A stretch of 64,000 nt of DNA from Plectosphaerella cucumerina (lineage: Eukaryota; Ascomycota; Sordariomycetes; Glomerellales; Plectosphaerellaceae), in NCBI GenBank assembly GCA_020746995.1, contig JAGPXD010000001.1:2666001-2730000 (forward strand), given 5' to 3'. Below are positions 54,310-64,000 of this stretch, piece by piece (the stretch's first letter is position 1; each line of letters begins with the position of its first letter). The position numbers were made by a program, and so were the translations under genes. The notes beneath the pieces are model-generated. The model was not told the origin of the DNA and ran no database searches. It worked only from the letters and a program-made list of their open reading frames with translations.

Positions 54310-55097
54310 ATGACCTCCACGCGTGATAACAACATCCAGCTTCTCGCAACGCTCGTCGACGCGGCCGGTATTGATGAGAGCGAGTACCGCTTTCTAGTTG
54401 ATGGAAAACACGTAAAATACGTCTCAGTCGACCCTGGCCTCCTCCCGAAGAATGACCGCACCTTTGCGCCAGTTCTGTTAGGCCTCTTGCCACCGTTCCC
54501 TTCCGGCGACTGGAACGAGGCCATGTCTCCCAGGATGCGGCAACAGGACAGCTCATCTTCTCACGGAATACTCGAAGCAATCTCCCCGGCATTAACAACT
54601 TGTGGCATCCCACACGGATCGATTTCCTCGAGTTCTCCGCCGCAAAGCGCATCCGCCAAAACATCCACATCGTCACGCATCCTTCCTTCCCTCGACCTGT
54701 GCTCATCAAGTTCGCCGAGTTCCCCTGGCAAATTCCCTTCTTCGAGGCCGAAACCGTGGCGTACGCGTGGATCGACAAGAGCGGAATCGGACCCGGCTTC
54801 CTCGGCCACCTGACTGAGGAGGGAAGAGTCATCGGCTTCATCTTGGAGTATGTGGAAGACGCGAGGACTGCTGAGACAGAGGATCTTGCGGCATGTCAGG
54901 GCCTGCTTTCCAGGCTGCATGCCCTGGGCATTAAGCACGGCGACATTAACAAGTACAACCTCCTCCTGCGACATGACAGAGTGGTTATGGTCGATTTCGA
55001 AACGGCCGAGAGGTGTAACAAGAGCGAGGAGCTTGGGGCAGAGCTGCAGCTTCTGGAACAGTCACTGCGTGATACGTCGCGTCGAGGCGCCACTTGA
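54310..55097 (+). pseudogene. protein-kinase-like / phosphotransferase-fold protein, frameshifted
   Basis: Two frames form one gene. The first starts MTSTRDNNIQLLATLVDAAG and runs to LPPFPSGDWNE near 54519. From there only a +1 shift continues the family pattern: VSQDAATGQLIFSRNTR, NLWHPTRIDFLEF, VLIKFAEFPWQIPFFEAET with a kinase-type Lys and Glu, LGIKHGDINKYNLLL with the catalytic HGD and Asn, and VMVDFETA with the metal-binding Asp. All kinase-fold landmarks are intact downstream. The break fits loss of one G in GAGGCC at 54517-54522. It could be a real mutation or a sequencing error. Restored, the protein would have about 262 residues, normal for this small-molecule-kinase-like fungal family (often mislabelled alpha-galactosidase). 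The substrate is unknown. Confidence 0.75.
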
Positions 55098-55675
55098 GGG
55101 GTCTGTGGCTGGACTTGTAGGGCTGTCAGGCTCATTTCTCCAGGGAATTATTCAGGCAACCTTTTGAATGTCTGTGGAAGACTTTCTATGCCCAAAGAGA
55201 CCGGCAGCACAGAATGTCGTGATCCATGTCATAAGTGCAGTGTTACCATCAGCTTCAGTTGCTGGGTTGGCGAATGGGAGCTGGACAGAGAACACCCAAC
55301 ACCAAGGCAGTAATGGAATGATTCTCTGATGGAGTCATAGGGCCCTTTCTATGATCAGCGGTGTATGACCCGAGTACGTGCTGTCAAGATATTCCCATCC
55401 TTCTTCTCTTGACAGCTCTGCTCACAAGATCCACGATGTAATTCGATCGGGTATTTATGTCTATTACCATGAAAAGCACACAACCAGCTAAAACCCAGAA
55501 AAACAATATGGCAAATCCCGCCAGACCCTCCATCCAGGAGGCGCTTTCATCATAAAATCCCTCCTTTCTCGTGGTGTGCCCCTGCCCCTACATCCGAATG
55601 CTTCATCTCATCATACAGCCCGTTTTCCTCAACTCCCAAGCATGTCCGTGTCGTCTACTCGTCATCCCGCGCAGC
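55098..55675. other. intergenic region between convergent genes
   Basis: This is the 3' flank of the kinase-like gene and MCM2. I see no supportable gene. Confidence 0.5.
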
Positions 55676-58425
55676 CTACGCCGCCGCCGTGCCAGTCCGC
55701 CTTGACGACGACGCCGCGGACGATGCCGATGCACCCGCACCAGACCTCCGACCCTGCGAGGCGGCGCCAGCGCCGGGCCGCGCGAGGGTGTACTTGGCAA
55801 AGGCCCGCGCGAGGGCCTTCTTGCAGCTGACCTTTTGGCTGCCGACGAAACTCTCGACTGTGACGGCGATGGCGCGGTCAATGTCTGCCGCGGTGCAGTA
55901 CTCGGACAGGCGCATGCGGCAGAACGACTCGCTGATACGAATGATGGCCTCGAGGTGACGGACCTGAGGTGTGTTAGAAAGATGGAAGCGGTGAGGGACA
56001 TAATGGTAGGACTCACAGTGATGGGGTAGGCGCCAGTGGCGAGCGACTCGCGGCGCATGTCGGCGAAGAGGCGGGCAATCTTGTCCTCGTCCATGTTGTA
56101 GAGGCGCGGGGTGACCTTGTTGCGGGCGTAGAGAATGTACTTGCGGAGAAGCTCCTGGGGGATCTCGCCCTGGTCGGGGGTCTCGTCGGTGCCATTCTCG
56201 CGGGCCTCGGCCATTTCGGCGTCGTAGATCTTCTGGAGGGGTTCGGACATGCCGCCAGGGTGGCTGCGGTTGTGGGAGCCGACGATGAAGCGGGCGAGGC
56301 GCTCGTCCTCGGCGGGCTCGACCGTGTCGCGGACGACGCAGAGGATGTCGAAACGCGAGAGGATGGGCTCGGTTAGCTCAACGTTGGCGGAGAAGGGGAT
56401 GGTCGAGTTGTAGCGGCCGCCGATGGGGTTGGCGGCGGCGATGATGCCGCAGCGGGCCTGGAGGGTGGTGACGATACCGGCCTTGGAGATAGAAATTGTC
56501 TGCTGCTCCATAGCCTCGTGGATCGATGTGCGGTCCTGGTCGTTCATCTTGTCGAACTCGTCGATGAGGCAGGTACCCTTGTCGGCAAGGACGAGGGCTC
56601 CGCCCTCGAGCGTCCACTCGCTCGTCAGGGGGTCGCGACGCACACTAGCCGTCAGACCGACGGCACTGGCACCCTGACCCGTGGCGAAAACGGCACGATG
56701 AGCCGTCTTCTCTGCGTACTTGAGCACCTGAGACTTTGCCGTACCAGGATCACCGAGCAGCAGCACGTTGATATCACCACGGACGCGGTGCTGGCCCTTG
56801 CCGATCTTTGTGACACCGCCGAAGAGGGAGAGGGCGACGGCGGTCTTGATGTCCGTGTGGCCGTAGATGCTGGGGGCGATGGAGCCAATGATCTTGTCGA
56901 CAATCCTGGGGTCGCGGGAGAGCTCACGAATGGCCAGCTCGTCCTCCTCGGTCATGCGGAAGCCAGCAAGCTCATCATGTGACTTGACGACATTGTTGGC
57001 CTCAAGGATGGTGGCGAAGACGGGGAAGCCGTTGCGGTTGTTGAGCTGGGCATCAAAGTTGTTGCGGTAGATGCCGGTGACCTCGATCTCTTCGCCAGGC
57101 TTGGCGCGATCAATAAGGTCCCAGAGCATGATGACCTCGCGAGACCGCGGCAGACGGCCAGCGGGTACAGTGCCGGGGGCCTCCTGCAGGGTGAGCTTCT
57201 GGTAGTTGCGGTAGACGGTCTTCTCCGAGTTGATGGTGAAGGGGCCCCGCGACTGGCAGCTCTGGCAGTAGGTGATGCGAACCTCGACGTTGGACTCCTG
57301 CTGGAAGGGGCCGAGAGTGACGCCGCACTTTGTGCAATCGAACTTGACGTACTTGAGCTGGGGGAAGACGCCAGACCGGCGGGTAACGACACCGCTGACG
57401 CGGACCAGCGAGTTGAGTTGGGTCTGGCGCAGCTGGCGCAGAGTGTAGACGAGGGGCAGATCAGTGATGCGGACGTGAATCTCTGAGTGGATGCGTTCGT
57501 AGTCGGGGTAGTGGATGAGCACGACGTCCATGGCCACCTCGTCGAGCAGCTTTAGGGTCTCGGCCGGGGCGTTGGCCAGGAAGTAGCCAAGTGTGGCCTT
57601 TGAGTCGGAGATGTGGGTGTAGGAGACCTCAAGGGATTCTGCGTTGACCTCACCGAGCGTCCGGATGCGGTTGCCGTAGGTGGACTGGCCATTGCCGTCG
57701 ATGTACTCGGTCAGGAAGGCCCTGAACTCGCGCTTGATAGTCCTCTGGACCGAGGGCTGGGCGATCCAGTCGTCGACATGGTGGGACTTCATATCAGCCA
57801 GCGCCTCAATGGAAATCTCCTCGTTCAAGATGTCGCCGTCCATATCCTCATCGGGGTCCTCATCGTAGGCGTTGCGGCGGCGGCGGGGCTGCGCCGTCAG
57901 GTCGATGTCGCCATCGTCATCTTCGCCGGGCAAAAAGGCGGCAGGGAACTTGGACTGCCGCCGGGCTTCTGCGTCGCGGCGCGCCAGTCTCTGTTCCAGA
58001 CGCCGCCTGTCGCCGAGGTTCATGGCTTCATACTCGGCATCGTCGTCGAGACCGATGCCCTCGTATCGATCATCCTGCTTGGCGTTGTAGTCCTGCTCGA
58101 AGCCATCGCGGAACAGATCGATCTCGTCATCTGCCATCTCCTCCAGGTCGTCAATGTCGTCCTGGATCTCGGGCGCATCGTCAATATCGTCTTCGTCGTC
58201 ATTTCCGTGCGCCACCTCGAATCCGGGCGGCGACGAGGGCATGGGACTCGCGGCGGCAATTGACGAGCCATCTTCATCATTTGTACGAGCGCGCTTGCGG
58301 CCCGCCCGCGGCAGAGAGCCTCTGTTGGCCGAGCTGGGGTGGTTGCGGAGGGGAGAGCTGGAGGCCGTCAGTTCCTATCCAGGGGAGCGGTGAACACAAA
58401 CGTGAACAGAGTGAGCTTACCTCAT
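55676..58425 (-). CDS. mcm2: DNA replication licensing helicase subunit Mcm2
   Basis: Three exons (58421-58425, 56017-58357, 55676-55963) encode 877 residues; introns are 63 and 53 bases. The first exon is just ATGAG; splicing yields MSSPLRNHPSSANRGSLPRA, a typical Mcm2 N-terminus with RKRAR basic motif. An acidic stretch (about 52-85, many Asp/Glu) matches the Mcm2 histone-binding region. The zinc finger uses Cys343, Cys346, Cys366 and Cys369. The AAA+ core has Walker A GDPGTAKS (537-544), Walker B LIDEFDKM (599-606) and arginine finger SRFD (669-672). The C-terminal exon gives the winged-helix-like end with an Ala/Ser tail. Mcm2 is part of the Mcm2-7 replicative helicase loaded at origins in G1. 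Two ACGCGT boxes lie in the shared promoter, fitting G1/S control. An alternative start at 58242 would remove 40 residues. Confidence 0.96.
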
Positions 58426-58585
58426 GGCTGCGACCTGTGCTGGGAGGCAGTCGGTGTTGTAGTGGGCTGTCCTGTATCGCGACAATCGGAGTGCAGGGAG
58501 GCTGAGGGGTGTTCTTCTTTCCGTGTGTAGTTGGCAGAGTGACGAGAAAGAGGGGCCAATGCGAAATGAACATCTTGACACGAAA

Positions 58586-58591
58586 ACGCGT
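58586..58591. promoter_or_regulatory. MluI cell-cycle box (ACGCGT), site 1
   Basis: Palindromic ACGCGT lies 161 bases upstream of the MCM2 start. In yeasts this is the binding site of MBF (Mbp1/Swi6 or Res/Cdc10), which drives MCM and other S-phase genes at G1/S. Confidence 0.65.
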
Positions 58592-58633
58592 CCGGGGTCA
58601 GCGCGTTAAGTGGCACTAGACCATTTCTGGCGG

Positions 58634-58639
58634 ACGCGT
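58634..58639. promoter_or_regulatory. MluI cell-cycle box (ACGCGT), site 2
   Basis: This second perfect ACGCGT is 48 bases from the first. A pair within 50 bases is the usual strong configuration for MBF binding and unlikely by chance in 500 bases. Confidence 0.65.
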
Positions 58640-58925
58640 AAAGTGGTCTCGGATTGTGGTCAGAGCTCCTCCAAGTGTGATGCGGGAAGGAAGGGCCGGA
58701 GGTACGTACCGCGTCGCGCCTTGAGTGCGCTACACCTGCAACTGCCATCCAAAGAGCAAAGAGCTTCCCGACTTCGACGACACAGACCTTTCTCGAGAAT
58801 CGCCTCTTTGTTCCTCCATCCCACAGGCGACATTTTGTTTTTTTCGTCCGCGCAGTCGCCCGCATCCCGACCGATAATCTAACCACATTTCATCCTCGAC
58901 CTCGACTGCACCCCACCAACACATC

Positions 58926-60644
58926 ATGTCTACCGATCCGCAGCCTCCATCACAGCAGTCGGATGCCTCGACCAGCGATGCAACCGCCGTGGCCCCTAGC
59001 CATGCGCGCAGCGGCAGCTTCTCGTCGCAAAAGTCGGATGACTCCCAGACCGCTGCCGAGTGAGTTGTCACCTCCTTCCGCTGCCCTACCTGCGCGCCCC
59101 TGCTAATAGGACAGCTTCATCCGTAATCAGATGCAACTCGAGGCCGATGCCCGGGAGGCCCTCCCATATGTAAGAACAACCCAAGATCGTTTCCAGATCT
59201 CAAATCTGACTCGCCAAAGAGCATAGAGAACTGCACTAAGCTCCTCGGACCGCTGCGGCAAGCTGTCTTCGCCTGCCTCACCTGCACCCCAGTCCCCGAG
59301 AACGCCTCCGACAACTTTGCGCCCGCTGGCGTCTGCTACGCCTGCTCTGTCCAATGCCACGGCGAACACACCCTCGTCGAGATCTTCACCAAGCGCAACT
59401 TCACCTGCGACTGCGGCACCAAGCGCCTGCCCGCGACAAGCCCATGCACCCTCCGCATCGACCCCGCCACGAACACAAAGGGCGGCGTCCATTCGGAAGA
59501 GCCTGATGCCAACAACAAATACAACCAGAACTTCAAGAACAGGTTCTGCGGCTGCGAATGCGACTACGACCCTTTCCAACAAAAGGGCACCATGTTCCAG
59601 TGCCTGGGTCTGGGCACCACAGAGACTGGCGGCTGCGGCGAGGACTGGTACCACCCGGGGTGCCTCGTTGGCTTGGGGCCGGAATGGTTTGAGGGGATGA
59701 AGAAGGAGGCCAAGCCGAAGCAGGAGCAGGAGAATGGCTCTCTTCCCACAATCTCAGAAGACACTGAGGCCCCAGCCGAAGCCCAGCCACCAGCGCAGGC
59801 CAACCACGAGACCGAGGCAGCAGCAGAGAACGACGAGGACGACGACCCTCCTATGCCACCAGGGTTCCCTGAAGAAGAGGACTTTGAGGGCTTCCTCTGC
59901 TACAAATGCGTCAACTCTCAGCCCTGGATCAAGAAGTATGCGGGGGCTCAGGGGTTCCTACCCCCTGTTTTCGCACAGCAGGGCGAGGGGGCCGAGGAGA
60001 AGAAGAACGAATCTTCGAACAAGCGCAAGGCTGAGGATGACATTGACGGCGCGGAAGTCAAGCGTGTTAAGAGCGAAGAGGGGCTTACAACGGATGAGCC
60101 GGCGCCACACGCGTCCGCCACTCAAGAGACCGCCGAAGCACCTCCGGCCAAGTCCGCGTGTAAGCTCGATACGCTTCCGGAGGCCCCTCAGGCGTCGTTC
60201 TCCCTCTTCTTCAGGGAGGATTTCCGCGAGAACCTCTGCAAGTGCTCTGACTGCTTCGTCTCACGGCTCAACCCGCACCCACAGCTCCTCGAGGAGGAGG
60301 AGACGTACGAGCCGCCCCTGTCTGAAGGTGGCGGCTCAGAGCACGGTGGCTCCACCAACGGCAGTGGCAGCCTTCTTGACCGCGGCGAGAGTGCGCTGCG
60401 TAATGTCGACCGCGTGCGCGCCATTGAAGGTGTCATGGCCTACAACCACCTCAAGGACAAGCTCAAGCCCTTCTTCCAGCAGTTCGCGGAGAGCGGCCAG
60501 GCCATTGGCGCCGAAGACATCAAGGCATACTTTGCCAAGCTCCGGGGTGATGAGCAAGGCATTCAGCAGGCTGGCGAGGCGGCGGGCGCCTCGGGGTCCG
60601 GGGAAGGCGGGGGTGACAACCGCCGCGAGCAGAGCGGTTTCTGA
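58926..60644 (+). CDS. ubr7: UBR-box/PHD protein, UBR7 (Mlo2) family
   Basis: Three exons (58926-59059, 59115-59169, 59220-60644) encode 537 residues; introns are 55 and 50 bases, the second with a CTGAC branch site and an AAG acceptor chosen for frame. A short Ser-rich start leads into the UBR-type zinc finger (about 66-140): LRQAVFACLTC, GVCYACSVQCHGEH, RNFTCDCGT. Next is a PHD-like finger: RFCGCECDY (171-179), MFQCLGLG, CGEDWYHPGCL (202-212) and the final Cys pair FLCYKC after an acidic insertion. The C-terminal half has a bipartite-like KRKAEDDIDGAEVKRVK signal and LCKCSDC. Human UBR7 and fission yeast Mlo2 share this order; UBR7 is reported as a histone H2B ubiquitin ligase. Sharing an MBF-box promoter with MCM2 suggests co-expression at S phase, which is inference. 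Confidence 0.93.
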
Positions 60645-61682
60645 GAGAGGCCACATGTACAATAGGGAAATGGGAGCGAATGTGGCATGGTCCTGGCTGG
60701 ATCTTGTCTGGGGTAATGGCGTTTGGGACAGGCCGCCACAGCGTCACTTGGTGTGCCGCATTGTATCTCGCGGAAGAGATTGTGTAATACGATTTTGGGA
60801 CGCTTCTATTCGGCCTGTATGTGATTGGCTTTTTGTAGCAGATAGGGGCGTTCGAGTTCTGCCTGAGATGAGGCTTTCAGGAGACCTCTTCCCACACTCC
60901 TTCTCCCCATCAAGGCCAGCTTGACATCCCTGTGGCTTTTCCTCTGTCCGCCCATACCTACGGAAGTGTTAAAATATATAAAACACAAGCGAATGATGCT
61001 TCTTTTCCAATAATTCTAACCTCACCAACTTGTAAGACGATGCCCACGTCCGTCCCATTAGATCACTCTGACACATGTGGCGAAAGTATATCAAAGCCAC
61101 TATCAGCAATGAACTCTCTCCGGCACCTCTCAACAGCCCCCGCAACGCCAACGTTTCCCCTCGATACACATCCAAGTGCTTATCTGAGGCATTGACCCAG
61201 CCTTCTTACTTAACCATTGCCTCGGTGAGGATCTCCAGAGTAGTCGTGACATCCATGGATAGGATTGCGTGATCGTTCAGGATGTCTGAGAGAGGGCATA
61301 TAAGGAGATGCCAGCACTCGAAATCCTCTTGTCCAGCTCTGAGAGCTCCCCACGAGATATTGGACAAGCAGCAGTCTCGGATGTCCAGATGGCATCGTGA
61401 TGGGGTCCGCCTCAGGGCCACACTGGCAGTGGCATAGCCATGGCGAGGCTGTCTCCTGCGCCCCTATCTGCCACAAAAGACTTTGAGGCCGGAACCGTAT
61501 CTCGTGACCCCTAGAAGATAAAAAGTCAACCGTTCGCCCAACTCTCCCCCACACACTTATAGGACGAGGCCCTTCTTTCTCATCCGTTGTGCTCTCCCGC
61601 CCATCCATCCTCCCACTCTCCCAACGTGCTACCCGTAAAACAACCCAAGCAAAACCCATACGAACGAACCTCAGACCCAGAG
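60645..61682. other. intergenic region
   Basis: This is the 3' flank of the UBR7-like gene and promoter of the permease gene. I see no supportable gene. AT-rich DNA near 60970-61020 fits a terminator/polyadenylation zone. Confidence 0.5.
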
Positions 61683-63392
61683 ATGGTCCTTACATCGTCC
61701 GACCAGGCCGTCATCGCCTCAAAGGAGGTGTCGGCCGATGGCGTGTCCAACGAATCGGTCCAGGTGGCCCAGGAAGTCGTCCACATCTCAGGACCCGGTG
61801 GTGAGGCCGACAAGCTGCAGAGAGACATCTCCCCACGACACATGATCTTCATCGCCCTCGGTGGCTCCATCGGTGCCGGCCTCTTCGTCGGGTCAGGCGG
61901 TGCGCTCAGCGCCGGCGGGCCTCTGAGCCTGGTCCTCAACTTTGCCCTCGTCGGCTTCGGCGTGACCTGCACCATGGGCGCTCTCGGCGAGCTTGCAGGT
62001 GAGTCTTCTCGTCCCACGCCATCCAGTGACCATGATGCTAATGGCCGACATGCAGCCGCCTTCCCCGTCGCCGGCTCCTTCTACACCTACGCGACAATGT
62101 TCGTCTCCGAAGCCTGGGGCTTCACAATGGGCTGGAACTTCGTCTTCAACTGGCTCATCATCTTCCCCTTCGAGCTCACCTGCATTGCCTCCCAGATCCG
62201 CTTCTGGAACGAGGGCATCCACCCCGCCATAGTCGTCACGCCCATCCTCGTCGGCCTAATTCTGACCTCCTTCCTTGGCTCCCGGTGGTACGGCGAGATC
62301 GAGCACGCCTTCGGCATCGGCAAGGCCCTCGCCATCACCGTCTTCATCATCCTCGCCTTCGTCATCATCGGCGGCGGCGTCCCCTCCGATCCCCGCGGCG
62401 GCACCGGCGCCATGTATTGGCGTGATGGACAGGCCTTCCGCAATGGCTTCTCTGGCTTCATGTTTGTCTTCCGCACCGCGGGAATGTCCTACGGCGGGAC
62501 CGAGCTACTCGGCATGACGGCCGCAGAGTGCAAGAACCCCCGCCGCCTGCTGCCGCTAGCCACCAAGATCACCTTCTTCCGCATCCTCTTCTTCTACATC
62601 GGCGCTCTGCTCCTCCTTGGCTTCTGCGTCTCGGCCGCAGACCCGAACCTCGCCGTGTCGGGCCACGGAGCCAAGATCAGCCCTTTCACCCTGGCCGCGC
62701 AAGTTGCTGGCATCAAAAGCCTCGCTACCTTTTTCAACATCCTCATCGTCGTCGCCCTCCTGTCCATGGCCAACGCGAGCATCTACGCCTCGAGCCGCGC
62801 CTTCCAGGCCCTCTGCGACCAGGGCATGGGTCCCCGTCGGGGTGCCCTCGTCATCCGCGGCGTCCCCGTCTGGGCCTTTGCCCTATCCTTCCTCTTCGGC
62901 CTGCTGGCCTACATTGAACTGGTTCCCGGCGGCAAGGCCATCTTCGACTGGCTCCTCAGCCTCTCGGGCGCCTGCAACTACTACACCTGGATCTCCATCT
63001 GTGTCAGCCACATCTGCTTCCGCCGCAGCTGGCGTGTGCAGGGCCGCAGCACCGCCGACCTGCTCTGGAAGAGCCCCTTTGGCGTCTGGGGCTCGTGGGC
63101 CGGTATCGTCATTTGCACCATCGGCCTGTTGGCTAATATCATCACGGCCATCTGGCCCATTGGCGGCAAGCACGAGCCCGAAAGCATCATGAGGGACAAT
63201 GTGGGAACCATCATTCCCCTGGTAGTGATGGGCGGGTTTGTCCTCTGGTCTCGGATCAAGCGACCTGGTATCTCGACACCACTGATCATGTCGCCCGATC
63301 AAGTCGATCTTTCGCGGGTCCGGCTGGGCTCCGACGTGATTGCGGAGCCCGAGCAGGAGTCGGGGCAGGCAGGCCAGAAAACCAATGTTTGA
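61683..63392 (+). CDS. amino acid permease, APC superfamily (YAT type)
   Basis: Two exons (61683-61998, 62056-63392) join across a 57-base intron (GTGAGT donor, ATGCAG acceptor) to give 550 residues. The joint restores the family motif GELA-AAFPVAGSFYTYA. The N-terminal cytosolic tail ends in LQRDISPRHMIFIALGGSIGAGLFVGSG, the hallmark of helix 1 with its substrate-binding GSIGAG. FGFTMGWN-like AWGFTMGWNF and GTELLGMTAAECKNPRR further mark yeast amino acid transporters. There are twelve predicted helices and a charged C-terminal tail. The intron is a multiple of three without a stop, so retention would add 19 residues inside a helix and probably inactivate the protein. The start at 61683 is the first ATG; the frame is open further upstream only from a non-ATG codon. 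The substrate is some amino acid or related compound. Confidence 0.92.
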   Translation: MVLTSSDQAVIASKEVSADGVSNESVQVAQEVVHISGPGGEADKLQRDISPRHMIFIALGGSIGAGLFVGSGGALSAGGPLSLVLNFALVGFGVTCTMGALGELAGESSRPTPSSDHDANGRHAAAFPVAGSFYTYATMFVSEAWGFTMGWNFVFNWLIIFPFELTCIASQIRFWNEGIHPAIVVTPILVGLILTSFLGSRWYGEIEHAFGIGKALAITVFIILAFVIIGGGVPSDPRGGTGAMYWRDGQAFRNGFSGFMFVFRTAGMSYGGTELLGMTAAECKNPRRLLPLATKITFFRILFFYIGALLLLGFCVSAADPNLAVSGHGAKISPFTLAAQVAGIKSLATFFNILIVVALLSMANASIYASSRAFQALCDQGMGPRRGALVIRGVPVWAFALSFLFGLLAYIELVPGGKAIFDWLLSLSGACNYYTWISICVSHICFRRSWRVQGRSTADLLWKSPFGVWGSWAGIVICTIGLLANIITAIWPIGGKHEPESIMRDNVGTIIPLVVMGGFVLWSRIKRPGISTPLIMSPDQVDLSRVRLGSDVIAEPEQESGQAGQKTNV

Positions 63393-63668
63393 GTAGAAGT
63401 CTGGGAGGGTTACCGCGGGAGGCCCAAAAAGGAGTGTGCGTCGGATGGGGAGGGTCGCCATGATCCAGTGCCACCCACAGCCATGGTTTTTTTTTTGAAG
63501 TCTAGCATCAGTCCAGCATCAAAAGACCAGTGTCACGACTTTCTTCTTTTCTGTGCCGGGCGGGACGGTGCCGTAGCGTGCTCATTCAAATCATGTCCTA
63601 ACCTTAACGCCTCGCTTGATGCATCATGGGGGATACGGCCCCCTCTCAAAGATGTCCTCCGCCGGGTA

Positions 63669-64000
63669 TCATTGTCCTGACGAGCCGGTGCTAGAGTTCG
63701 CGCTGGACGGTCGAGGCGGTGGGTTCTGGTCTCTCTGCATGGCCACGCCGCCGAGGAGGTTCCCCTCTACGGACAGGGGCTGGCCCTCGTCGTCAAACTC
63801 CTGCTGGCTTCCGGCGAGCTGCTCCTGCATGATTTTCCTCTCCTGATCTCGGAGGCGCACCAGCTCGGCGGGGTCGATCAGGTCGTCGTCGTCACTCCAG
63901 TATGGATCGTCATCGGGCAGCTCGGGCATAGCCAGGCGCTTCCAGAAGCGGAGCTCCTGCCTGGCGGCGCGGGCGTCGACGCGCCTGTCCCATCTCTCCT
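63669..64000 (-). CDS. acidic hypothetical protein, 3' part (runs off the window)
   Basis: The minus-strand frame stays open from the window edge to a stop at 63669, giving the last 109 residues or so of a longer protein. It reads ERWDRRVDARAARQELRFWKRLAMPELPDDDPYWSDDDD, then LIDPAELVRLRDQERKIMQEQLAG and a Pro/Ser-rich tail. The charged helix followed by an Asp cluster has a consistent codon bias and looks real. The internal Met at 63929 is probably not the start because the upstream frame is equally protein-like. I cannot assign a family from this part. Confidence 0.6.
   Translation of the reverse strand, partial: ERWDRRVDARAARQELRFWKRLAMPELPDDDPYWSDDDDLIDPAELVRLRDQERKIMQEQLAGSQQEFDDEGQPLSVEGNLLGGVAMQRDQNPPPRPSSANSSTGSSGQ

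Larger units (their letters stand above)
58426..58925. promoter_or_regulatory. divergent promoter of MCM2 and the UBR7-like gene
   Basis: These 500 bases lie between two outward-facing starts. They contain two perfect MluI cell-cycle boxes. A T-run (TTTTGTTTTTTTCG) near 58833 lies within 100 bases of the plus-strand start. Confidence 0.65.

Noticed and set aside
1..64000. Secondary-metabolite cluster, CRISPR array or telomere repeats
   Set aside because: No synthase, terpene or peptide-synthetase domain, no regular spaced repeats, and no TTAGGG runs were found.

Overview
The window is nuclear DNA of a filamentous ascomycete (Pezizomycotina, most likely a sordariomycete; the genus cannot be fixed from the sequence alone). 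The reasons are short introns of about 48-90 bases with GTRNGT-like donors and CTRAC/CTAAC branch sites, GC-rich third codon positions, single-gene transcription units on both strands, and families largely restricted to such fungi (rhodopsin-like membrane proteins, DUF6536, 2EXR, F-box and kinase-like proteins). No CRISPR array, operon or prokaryotic feature is present.

Layout. 1-17.9 kb: PTH11-like rhodopsin-family protein (+), DUF6536 membrane protein (-), a tiny Ser-rich gene (+), and a four-exon phosphatidylserine decarboxylase of the Psd2 type (-), separated by long intergenic stretches. 17.9-25.3 kb: visibly lower-GC accessory island with AT-rich tracts, a six-cysteine secreted protein (effector candidate) and a tandem pair of 2EXR genes whose upstream sequence was duplicated too. 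25.5-33.2 kb: HAD phosphatase (-), epsilon-COP (-) and a large disordered protein (+) with an in-frame TAG. 33.3-37.1 kb: second accessory patch of relics: a trypsin fragment, a broken telomere-linked RecQ-like helicase, another degraded reading frame and two tRNA-like segments. 37.1-42.7 kb: Fhl1-type FHA/forkhead regulator (-) and a MOT1-type molybdate transporter (-). 46-51.5 kb: two small membrane proteins and a 1009-residue multi-pass membrane protein. 53-55 kb: F-box protein and a frameshifted kinase-like gene. 55.6-60.6 kb: MCM2 (-) and a UBR7/Mlo2-type protein (+) sharing a 500-base divergent promoter with two MluI cell-cycle boxes. 61.6-64 kb: amino acid permease (+) and the 3' part of an acidic protein (-) running off the end.

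The core genes are housekeeping (replication, COPI traffic, lipid synthesis, ribosomal-gene regulation, transport) and do not form a pathway cluster. The unusual biology lies in the two accessory patches (17.9-25.3 kb and 33.3-37.1 kb), which look like duplicated, decayed or transferred DNA placed between conserved genes. All splice models were built by hand from donor, branch and acceptor signals and reading-frame continuity; no database search was possible.
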